Below are positions 43,805-50,776 of a stretch of 64,000 bases of DNA, one piece after another. Within the stretch, counting starts at the first letter, position 1; every line of letters starts with the position of its first letter. Under the pieces are notes generated by a model. It was not told where the DNA came from. It saw only the letters and a list, made by a program, of their open reading frames with translations, and ran no database searches. The stretch is from Thiomicrorhabdus sp965603495. Its GTDB lineage: Bacteria > Pseudomonadota > Gammaproteobacteria > Thiomicrospirales > Thiomicrospiraceae. The position numbers and the translations under genes are program-made. The stretch spans positions 1 through 64,000 of the forward strand of contig CBFDDF010000013.1 of the NCBI GenBank assembly GCA_965603495.1, read 5' to 3'.

Positions 43805-44830
43805 TTATTGAATGTCTTGACGGATTTTACGTATTTGCGGGAGTATGGATATAAAGCAATCAAAGACAAGCGGATCGAAGTGACGGCCTCTGTTTTCATG
43901 CAAATAGCTCAATACATAGTCTTCAGAAAAAGGCTCTTTATAAGGACGTTTGCTTAACATGGCATCATACACGTCTACAATAGCAACGATACGCGCTTCA
44001 ACTGGAATTTCTTCACCTTGGAGCTTGTTTGGATAGCCTGTTCCATCCCATTTTTCATGGTGATACATCGCAATGGAGTAAGCCATATTCAGCAAGGGGA
44101 TATTGGTATCTTTAAGCATCGCCGCGCCTAACTCTGCATGTTGGCGCATGTGCTCTAATTCTTCAGGCTCAAAAGAACCGGGTTTGAGCAGAATATGGTC
44201 GGGAATGGCAATTTTACCAATATCATGCATAGAGGCCGCGATTTGAATATTCTCTAAAATCTCTTCTGAGAGGTTTAATGCACTGGCGATTGCCTTAGAA
44301 TATAGACCGATACGCTTAATATGCGCTCCAGTTTCTTCATCGCGGTAATCTGCAGCGGCCAGTAAGCGTAGTGCAATTTGTTCTTCACGGTGGCGGAGCA
44401 TTGCATTCCGCTCAATGAGCTCTTTCTTTAGCCCCTCTGAAATTAACAGGTTATCTCGAGCTGACTGCAGGGTCTTTCTCAATTCTAGATAGCTTTCCCC
44501 CAGGTCTTTGATCAGCAAAAAACGTTTACCCGAAAAGCTAAGCGCTAAGGCTTCTAAAGCCAGCTCCTCATCCTGAAAGGTTTCTAGCCAAGGACCAGAG
44601 CTGATTTTACCATCTTCTTGATTTTGCCAATGTTCAGCAGCATCGATCAAAAAATTACTCAAGAAGGGAAGGTGCGTGTCAATGTGGTCTTTATCCAATA
44701 CGGTTGAAGCAGAGAATAGATATTCAAACCAATCTGTTTGTGGCGTAATACGAACCAAATCTAGCTTGTTATCGTATTCTAACAAGACAGAACTGATTTC
44801 ATAAAGCAGCTGTTCAGAGATGCTGTGCAT
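43805..44830 (-). CDS. HD-GYP domain protein with an N-terminal GTPase-associated sensor-like domain
   Basis: The 341-residue protein has an N-terminal domain (about 1-125) with a DWFEYLF and FLIDAAEHW...SGPWLE pattern, a helical linker (130-160) and an HD-GYP domain. The HDIGK motif is at 202-206 and HHEKWDGTGYP at 257-267, so the metal site and GYP loop look intact. Such domains degrade cyclic di-GMP. Its ATG overlaps the stop of the GTPase gene by one base (TAATG), so the two are translationally coupled. The GTPase is therefore a likely direct regulator (inference). Confidence 0.88.
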   Translation of the reverse strand: MHSISEQLLYEISSVLLEYDNKLDLVRITPQTDWFEYLFSASTVLDKDHIDTHLPFLSNFLIDAAEHWQNQEDGKISSGPWLETFQDEELALEALALSFSGKRFLLIKDLGESYLELRKTLQSARDNLLISEGLKKELIERNAMLRHREEQIALRLLAAADYRDEETGAHIKRIGLYSKAIASALNLSEEILENIQIAASMHDIGKIAIPDHILLKPGSFEPEELEHMRQHAELGAAMLKDTNIPLLNMAYSIAMYHHEKWDGTGYPNKLQGEEIPVEARIVAIVDVYDAMLSKRPYKEPFSEDYVLSYLHENRGRHFDPLVFDCFISILPQIRKIRQDIQ

Positions 44831-45327
44831 TATTCATCCATCATTTGTTGGCTTAGATGGATAAAAGCATCATCAACGGCCTGGCCTATTTTGGCGCTGG
44901 TTTTAAAGATCGGCCAGTTTTTATAATATAAGTGGTCGAGATGACTTTGTTGTATTTCCCAGTCATCTTTTAAATCGTGTTTATTGATTGTGAGTACAAA
45001 AGGGGTATGTCCGAACTCAGTTTCAATTTGCGCTTGAATATCAACGATTTTGGTTAAAGTCGTTGCGCGAGTACCGTCTGCTACATAGATGAAACCAGAT
45101 GCGCCTCGCAGGTAAGCCAGATTTATTTCGGTATAATCATCTTCGCCAGCCAAATCCCATATCATTAATTGAACGCTATCGTTTTCGAGTTGAACGATTT
45201 TTTTATCAATTTTTACACCAACCGTCGTCAGGTAATCCTCAGAAAAAATACTGTCTACGAATTGACGAATTAGGCTGGTTTTTCCAACGGAAAATGCACC
45301 GATGAGACAGATCTTTTTTTGAATCAT
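44830..45327 (-). CDS. Rab/Ras-like small GTPase
   Basis: The 165-residue protein consists of a single GTPase domain. G1 is GAFSVGKT (10-17), a switch-I Thr lies in TTVGVKI (34-40), G3 is WDLAGE (57-62), G4 NKHD is at 115-118 and G5 TSAK at 143-146. The set resembles eukaryotic Rab proteins more than typical bacterial Era or FeoB GTPases. The residue after the DxAG motif is Glu where Ras has the catalytic Gln61, so intrinsic hydrolysis may be altered. There is no lipidation motif or membrane segment. It overlaps both neighbouring genes (4 bases and 1 base). Confidence 0.9.
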   Translation of the reverse strand: MIQKKICLIGAFSVGKTSLIRQFVDSIFSEDYLTTVGVKIDKKIVQLENDSVQLMIWDLAGEDDYTEINLAYLRGASGFIYVADGTRATTLTKIVDIQAQIETEFGHTPFVLTINKHDLKDDWEIQQSHLDHLYYKNWPIFKTSAKIGQAVDDAFIHLSQQMMDE

Positions 45328-47240
45328 AAGGAAGGTATGACCTTAACGTTTAATGAGACGCGCCGTGATGTGTCTGGCATTAGATTGCTTAATTCTAACG
45401 TAGAATCCTGTAGTTCGGTAATGAATTTTATTTTGGTGTTTTGAGTGAGCCGCTTGAGTTGTTCTAAGACTGTATTGGTACGAGTTTCAGCTAACCAAAC
45501 ATTACGTGTGCGACTGCCACTGCTTTGGTCAATGAATCCAGTCAGGGTTAATTCAATATTGAGATTCAATTTGTCTGCAGACGCAGAGAGTGACTTAAAT
45601 CGGCTTTCTAAGCCTGCAAGTATTGTGAGCTGATACGGGCTAAGCGTGGGTTGACCAATCGGAAAATATAGAATGACAGACTCTAATGCTTGGATGGCTT
45701 GTTGTAATGTTTGTCGGGCTTTATTTAAATCGACCTTCTCGATGGCTTTGACCACTAAGCTTAATGTGTCTACTTGGTTGATTCCCTGAATGCCATAGAT
45801 CATCGGTATATTTGACTGTAACCAAGCAGGGGTTGTCTTACCTGATAACGACAGAATATGATTATCGTAGTGGTACTGCATCTCTGCTGGCAATTGTAGA
45901 CGACTTTTAATTCTCCGCTCGATCATGACTGGATCTAATGAAATATAAGGTTTAAATTGCCAATAGACGGTATCTAGATTTAAGGTGGTTGCCGCTAGAT
46001 TCTGCTGCAAGACATACTGGTGTACATCTCCGATGAGAGGATCAACCAAACCTTGTAGTTGTTTGAAGTCATGTTCAATGATGACAATGCCGGGTTGTTG
46101 TTGTAACTCAGTGACCATCGATGACCAGGCCTGGTTTTGTTGGTAGGCAATCCAACTACTATAACCACTGTAACCGATAAGGCTGCTGAGCAATATAAGA
46201 ATAATTAACCAACGCAAAACAGGTTTCTTTTTCTGGCGCGCTTGACGCTTTTGGCGAACTAAACAACTGGATAATTCGTAAATAGCAGAATCAAATACTT
46301 GAGTGTCGCCTTTAAAATCGCTCAGTTCATCTTGATAATCACGGTGCAGTGTTTCAAGTTTTTTCTGTAACTCAAGGCGAAGTGACGTGGGAGGTTTACC
46401 AAGTACTGCGGCAACGAGGGAAGCCTTAGGGCCTTTTTCAAGCAATAGCGTAAAATCGCCTAATTTCACTTCGCTTAGATAACTGCCATCACTGATACTG
46501 AAAGCATCGGTAACGAAATCTTGTACTGCTGACAGCATGCCAGAAACCATGTCAGCATCCTTATGAACACTGTTTGGTGAGGTGAGGTGTTTCAGTAAAA
46601 TACTGGTTTCCTGGTGAATCAGGAATATCTGATCAACTTGATAGTCGAGACTTCTTAATAAAGCCACTTCAGCATAGCTTTTTCCCGTGCGTCGTGCCTC
46701 TAAGCGCCAGCGTATACTGTTGATAGATAAGCTGTCATCGACCAGTTGGTTGATATTTCTAAGCATGTCGTTTAAAGACTCAGAAATCGCTTTGCGAATC
46801 ATTGGGCCAATAATAGGAAAAAGTGAATCAATCAACGGTTGAGGGTTTCTGTCGACGGAGAGTTGTAACGTTTTTTCGACCTGTGGTGCCAAAATTTCTG
46901 AAAAGCGTGCGCTATTCTGAGTCAGATCCTCTAGTGCCTTGGGAAGTAGGTGCGCGAGTTTTTCTGCGTCCTGTTGGTTTTTTTCCAGCCAGGCCAGTAG
47001 CGTTTGTAGTTTGTGATAGTCTGCTTGTAGAATTGCGTGTTGCAATTCTTCCTGAGGAAAAAGTAAACTTCTCAGCTCATTCAAGCTCGAATCTTCTGTT
47101 GTTGCCCGAGTTCTCGTCGATTCGAGTATGGCGAGTTCCTCTCCGCTGAACAGGATTTGTTTCAAGCGTTGCCACTGTTCGGTATTGATGCCATTCATGT
47201 CGGCAACATCAGAAGGGGGTATAGGGCGGTTTTGGCTCAT
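45324..47240 (-). CDS. inner-membrane protein with cytoplasmic N-terminal part and OmpA-like C-terminal domain
   Basis: The 638-residue protein starts with a mainly helical cytoplasmic region (1-220). It carries two copies of a Leu-Leu-Phe-x-x-Glu-Glu motif (LKQILFSGEEL and LRSLLFPQEEL). A conserved segment (about 230-330) begins MVSGMLSAVQDFVTDAF and contains GDFTLLLEKG. One membrane helix follows (about 343-365). The periplasmic part ends in an OmpA-like domain (about 520-638) with TGFID...SGS and LAETRTNTV, so it may touch peptidoglycan. The central segment may be a roadblock/longin-like GTPase partner; this is a guess. A palindrome copy encodes Gln-Ala-Trp just after the membrane helix. 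Confidence 0.82.
   Translation of the reverse strand: MSQNRPIPPSDVADMNGINTEQWQRLKQILFSGEELAILESTRTRATTEDSSLNELRSLLFPQEELQHAILQADYHKLQTLLAWLEKNQQDAEKLAHLLPKALEDLTQNSARFSEILAPQVEKTLQLSVDRNPQPLIDSLFPIIGPMIRKAISESLNDMLRNINQLVDDSLSINSIRWRLEARRTGKSYAEVALLRSLDYQVDQIFLIHQETSILLKHLTSPNSVHKDADMVSGMLSAVQDFVTDAFSISDGSYLSEVKLGDFTLLLEKGPKASLVAAVLGKPPTSLRLELQKKLETLHRDYQDELSDFKGDTQVFDSAIYELSSCLVRQKRQARQKKKPVLRWLIILILLSSLIGYSGYSSWIAYQQNQAWSSMVTELQQQPGIVIIEHDFKQLQGLVDPLIGDVHQYVLQQNLAATTLNLDTVYWQFKPYISLDPVMIERRIKSRLQLPAEMQYHYDNHILSLSGKTTPAWLQSNIPMIYGIQGINQVDTLSLVVKAIEKVDLNKARQTLQQAIQALESVILYFPIGQPTLSPYQLTILAGLESRFKSLSASADKLNLNIELTLTGFIDQSSGSRTRNVWLAETRTNTVLEQLKRLTQNTKIKFITELQDSTLELSNLMPDTSRRVSLNVKVIPSL
46134..46145. 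repeat. ACCAGGCCTGGT palindrome, copy 11 (inside the OmpA-like protein gene)
   Basis: Exact core read on the minus strand as Asn-Gln-Ala-Trp-Ser, immediately after the membrane helix. Confidence 0.95.
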
Positions 47241-47248
47241 GACAAAGA

Positions 47249-47770
47249 TTAAGCGGAGTCGCTATCTTTTATGGTTTGTGCCATTTGAATCAACAAGTCA
47301 GCTAATAGGTCTTTACTGACCTTTTGTTGTTGTAGTTGGCTTACTTGCTGTTGAAACAAAATTTCCATCTGATCAAACTGGTCATTCATCTGCTTATTCA
47401 TAGCAGATATTTCCATTTCTAACTGATCTTCTAACTGCTGATGGCTTTTACTAAGGGCTTGGGTAAGCTCCTCTAATCCCTGTTCAACCTGTTCAAATTG
47501 CTGATGGCTTTGCTGAGAGTGTTCTTGAAGGCTTTGGTTTTCGGACTGTAACTGTTGGTTAAAGTCTTGTATCAGCTGTTTAACTTGCTCGTTAAATGAG
47601 GTCTCGATCTTATGGATTTTTTGGCTTAAGTCGTGATTGAGTTGTTCACTTTTCTCATTCAGAGTACGAACTTCTTGCCCAAATAACAGGTTTTTGACCT
47701 GTTCCATCGAATCTTCTTGATGTTGAGGTGCGCTGGCTTCTGTTTCGGGGACCGTTTTTTTGGTAGACAT
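47249..47770 (-). CDS. coiled-coil protein, first gene of the GTPase operon
   Basis: The 173-residue soluble protein is very rich in Gln, Glu, Leu and Ser. Residues about 30-155 form long heptad repeats, so it should be an extended coiled coil. Near the N terminus it has VKNLLFGQE, the same motif type that occurs twice in the next protein, which suggests a shared binding partner. It ends 8 bases before that gene and is clearly the first gene of the four-gene operon. No catalytic domain is visible. Confidence 0.75.
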   Translation of the reverse strand: MSTKKTVPETEASAPQHQEDSMEQVKNLLFGQEVRTLNEKSEQLNHDLSQKIHKIETSFNEQVKQLIQDFNQQLQSENQSLQEHSQQSHQQFEQVEQGLEELTQALSKSHQQLEDQLEMEISAMNKQMNDQFDQMEILFQQQVSQLQQQKVSKDLLADLLIQMAQTIKDSDSA

Positions 47771-48027
47771 AGGTTCGCTCCAAAGAGGTTTTAGTTATTA
47801 GTGCACACCGATTTTAGCGTATTTAAAAATAATCAGCTAGTTTTTGCATGATTTCAGTTTAGTACAGTCAGGCACGGGGTATTTCTTGAGAAATTAAAAA
47901 TCGCAAAGCTTGTAAAGCCCTAAATACTGCCTTTAAGTCAAAGGCTTTAATATGTGTCTTAGCTTTTATGGTAGATTATTCCAATTCAATTCTTTCGTTA
48001 GATTAAATCCACAAGGATGGGCTTATT

Positions 48028-49305
48028 TTGTCGACAACACTGCCTAAGATGTCACCTAAAATTGCCATTATTGGTGCGGGGCCAACAGGCCTTATGGCGG
48101 CGCAAGTGCTTGCCGAAGCAGGTTTTCCTCCGATAGTTTTTGATGCGATGCCCTCTGCGGCCAGAAAGTTTTTGCAAGCAGGGCGCGGTGGTCTGAACCT
48201 GACACATGGCGAGAATTTTGAGGTTTTTAAAACACGCTACTTTGAAGCGCAGCATTTATTAACACCCGCTTTAGAAGACTTTACACCGACCGATTTACGT
48301 CATTGGGCGGCCAGATTTGGCTTTGAAACCTTTGTCGGTTCTTCTGGTAAGGTCTACCCTTTAGATAAAAAAGCCGCGCCTTTATTAAGAGCTTGGTTAC
48401 ACCAACTCAAAAGCCAAAATACGGTGTTTCACATGAAACATCGTTGGGTGGGATGGCAAACCTCAATAGATGGCGCGATTCAAACATGGCAGTTTGCAAC
48501 GCCTGAAGGGAATAAAACCTTTGAATTTGATGCGGTTATTCTGGCTTTAGGGGGGGCGTCTTGGCCTCATTTAGGTTCGACCGGTAGCTGGGTGGCTCCG
48601 CTCTCAGAAAGAGGTATTCGCATTAGCCCATTGCAACCGGCGAATATGGGGTTTGATGTGGCATGGTCAAATGTGTTTAAAGAGAAGTACGCCGGTACGC
48701 CTTTAAAGAATGTTGAGCTGAGTTTTGGCACGGTGGATGGCGAAAACCATAGTCAGTTAGGCGAATTGATGATGACCGCGCAAGGTGTTGAGGGCAGTCT
48801 CATCTATACCTTCTCAAAATTGCTCAGAGAGCAATTAGCCTTACATGCACCTTTAACGATTCACTTGGATCTGTTTCCACATCGTACTTTGGTGCAGTTA
48901 AGCGAACAGTTGAGTGTGCCGCAAGGTAAACAGAGCTTAAGTTCTTTTTGGAAACGTTTGGGGTTGACGGGGGTAAAGGCTTCATTGTTAAGAGAAGTGC
49001 TGAATAAGACAGAATTAAACCAACCAGGCCTGGTGGCTTCGACATTGAAACATCTACCATTAAGCCTAATATCCATGCGTCCGGTTGAAGAGGCGATTAG
49101 CACCGCGGGTGGCGTGAGTTTTGCAAACCTCAATAAAGATTTGATGTTGACGACCATGCCTGGGGTATTTTGTGCAGGAGAGATGCTCGATTGGGAGGCG
49201 CCCACGGGTGGTTATTTGCTAACTGGCGTGATGGCGCAAGGTAAGCAAGCAGCAGAAGGGGTGTTAACCTTTATCCAGGCACACGATTTGCAACGGCTTG
49301 AGTAA
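48028..49305 (+). CDS. BaiN/YhiN-type NAD(P)/FAD-dependent oxidoreductase
   Basis: The 425-residue flavoprotein has an N-terminal dinucleotide fold IIGAGPTGLMAAQVLAEAG (about 14-32), the RKFLQAGRGGLNLTH segment typical of the HI0933/YhiN family, and a C-terminal FAD motif (FCAGEMLDWEAPTGGYLL). The reaction is unknown for this subfamily. The start is TTG, with AAGGA 10 bases upstream; an ATG follows at codon 8. It lies between the GTPase operon and ridA, on the opposite strand to both. The gene contains a palindrome copy and a parS-like site. Confidence 0.88.
   Translation: MSTTLPKMSPKIAIIGAGPTGLMAAQVLAEAGFPPIVFDAMPSAARKFLQAGRGGLNLTHGENFEVFKTRYFEAQHLLTPALEDFTPTDLRHWAARFGFETFVGSSGKVYPLDKKAAPLLRAWLHQLKSQNTVFHMKHRWVGWQTSIDGAIQTWQFATPEGNKTFEFDAVILALGGASWPHLGSTGSWVAPLSERGIRISPLQPANMGFDVAWSNVFKEKYAGTPLKNVELSFGTVDGENHSQLGELMMTAQGVEGSLIYTFSKLLREQLALHAPLTIHLDLFPHRTLVQLSEQLSVPQGKQSLSSFWKRLGLTGVKASLLREVLNKTELNQPGLVASTLKHLPLSLISMRPVEEAISTAGGVSFANLNKDLMLTTMPGVFCAGEMLDWEAPTGGYLLTGVMAQGKQAAEGVLTFIQAHDLQRLE
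48425..48440. promoter_or_regulatory. parS-like site (ParB binding)
   Basis: TGTTTCACATGAAACA differs by one base (G to A at position 9) from the parS consensus TGTTTCACGTGAAACA. It lies within the flavoprotein gene, about 36 kb from parAB; parS sites commonly occur inside genes near the origin. Confidence 0.55.
49023..49034. repeat. ACCAGGCCTGGT palindrome, copy 12 (inside the flavoprotein gene)
   Basis: Exact core read as Asn-Gln-Pro-Gly-Leu-Val. Confidence 0.95.
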
Positions 49306-49358
49306 TGTCTTGAGTCATACTTAGGGTTATACGTGCTGTTTGTCCGTGTAACCCTCAT

Positions 49359-49388
49359 AAAAAAGCCCTCGAATTTGTGGGCTTTTTA
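49359..49388 (+). terminator. terminator after the flavoprotein gene
   Basis: AAAAAAGCCC pairs with GGGCTTTTTA. Just upstream, AGGGTTATACG pairs with CGTGTAACCCT (49323-49355), giving a double hairpin. A palindrome copy follows 5 bases later. Confidence 0.8.
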
Positions 49389-49393
49389 GTTTG

Positions 49394-49405
49394 ACCAGGC
49401 CTGGT
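49394..49405. repeat. ACCAGGCCTGGT palindrome, copy 13
   Basis: Exact core extended to TGACC...GGTCA between converging genes, next to an ordinary terminator. Confidence 0.95.
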
Positions 49406-49431
49406 CAGTCTTTTGTTATCCAATCACGATT

Positions 49432-49818
49432 CTAATAAGATGATAACGCCATTACACCATCCATTTCGACATCGGTGTCTTTAGGCAATTGCTTAACGGC
49501 AACCGCCGCGCGAGCAGGGTAAGGCTCGACAAAGTATTGCGCCATAATCTCATTAACGGTCGCAAAGTGACTCATATCGGTTAAGAAGATATTCAATTTA
49601 ACGATATCTTGTAAAGATCCGCCTGCGGCTTCACAAACCGCGGTTAGGTTCTGAAATACTTGATGAATACGTTCTGCAATGTCACCTTCTTTAAGTTCCA
49701 TTGTTTCTGGAATCAGTGCGATTTGACCTGAAAGATAAACAGTATTGCCAACACGAACCGCTTGAGAGTACGTGCCAATAGCTTGTGGTGCATTCGGGGT
49801 AGAGATGATGTCTTTCAT
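49432..49818 (-). CDS. ridA: RidA-family enamine/imine deaminase
   Basis: The 128-residue RidA (YjgF/UK114) protein hydrolyses reactive enamine/imine intermediates released by PLP enzymes. The conserved NTVYLSGQIAL and the YPARAAVAVKQLP segment with the key Arg are present. It starts with the typical MKDIISTPNAPQAIGTYSQA. In related genomes ridA follows spoT; here a rhodanese gene on the other strand has been placed between them. Confidence 0.95.
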   Translation of the reverse strand: MKDIISTPNAPQAIGTYSQAVRVGNTVYLSGQIALIPETMELKEGDIAERIHQVFQNLTAVCEAAGGSLQDIVKLNIFLTDMSHFATVNEIMAQYFVEPYPARAAVAVKQLPKDTDVEMDGVMALSSY

Positions 49819-50076
49819 GTTAATGCCTTTCGATGAGTTTAAATTGATTTAAATTCTATCAAAATTGGCCTGCTTAAGCAGAGTTTGCACGTATTTAAAC
49901 CCCAATTAGATTTTAATAAGAGATGTGGGTGAATCGCTTATGATAGCTAAAGGGGATTTTACAAGCGAAACGATGTGTTTTTTACCTAAACTGTATTGCA
50001 CGACAGGATATAAAGGATTTGGGTTGTGTTTGCACTGATAACACTCAAATTAAAGTATCAATGAATAGAGGCTTAT

Positions 50077-50745
50077 ATGTTTAATCAACGGTTCTGGATA
50101 GGATTGAGTTTATTGTGGTTAGTTGCTTCGCCGTTATTGGCTGAGGAGTCTGCCAATTCAGCTAGTTTAGGTGAGGTCTTACTAAGTAAGGGGGTTAAAT
50201 CTGTCAACATCTCCTTGAACGGTGAGTCTTTTACCATTCAGCGAAATCAAATGCCTGGCAATACCATAACGGATCTGTATTCCAGTACCACGGTAGGTTC
50301 AATTCAACCGATGATTTTAGCGCCAGGTGTTGAAACGATTGCTGAATTGGATGTCATTGGTTATCTACAACAAGCGCAAACCGATTTGAATATCATTCTA
50401 GTGGATACCCGTACACCTTTTTGGTTCGCGCGTATGCGGATTCCTGGAAGTATCAACGTGCCCTATAGTTTGTTTGAAGATGAACTGAGTGCTTTTGAAA
50501 CGGTAGAAAAGTTCTTTAATGTCAAAATAGATGATGAAGGTCAATTAGACTTTAGCCACGCCAAAACCATTGTTGGTTATTGTAATGGTCATTTTTGTGG
50601 GCAAACGCCCAGTGCTTTTAAGCGAGAGGAGTTTTCGTTATTAAAGTTAGGCTATCCGCCCGCGAAATTAAAATATTATCGTGGGGGTATGCAGGCTTGG
50701 AGTGCATTAGGGCTAACAGTTATTGGTGATGAGGTGTTAAATTAA
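50077..50745 (+). CDS. periplasmic rhodanese-domain protein
   Basis: The 222-residue protein has a signal peptide (MFNQRFWIGLSLLWLVASPLLA) and one rhodanese domain (about 90-215) with VDTRTPFWFARMRIPGSINVPY. The active-site region is GYCNGHFCGQTPSA, with two Cys, one of which is the sulfur carrier. Located in the periplasm it may handle sulfane sulfur; in a sulfur-oxidising organism this would fit, but no sox or dsr genes are near. It sits alone on the plus strand between ridA and spoT. Confidence 0.87.
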   Translation: MFNQRFWIGLSLLWLVASPLLAEESANSASLGEVLLSKGVKSVNISLNGESFTIQRNQMPGNTITDLYSSTTVGSIQPMILAPGVETIAELDVIGYLQQAQTDLNIILVDTRTPFWFARMRIPGSINVPYSLFEDELSAFETVEKFFNVKIDDEGQLDFSHAKTIVGYCNGHFCGQTPSAFKREEFSLLKLGYPPAKLKYYRGGMQAWSALGLTVIGDEVLN

Positions 50746-50751
50746 AAATTG

Positions 50752-50763
50752 ACCAGGCCTGGT
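50752..50763. repeat. ACCAGGCCTGGT palindrome, copy 14
   Basis: Exact core extended to TGACC...GGTCA. It begins 7 bases after the rhodanese stop and ends 14 bases before the spoT stop (converging genes). Confidence 0.95.
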
Positions 50764-50776
50764 CAGAAGGTTATTT

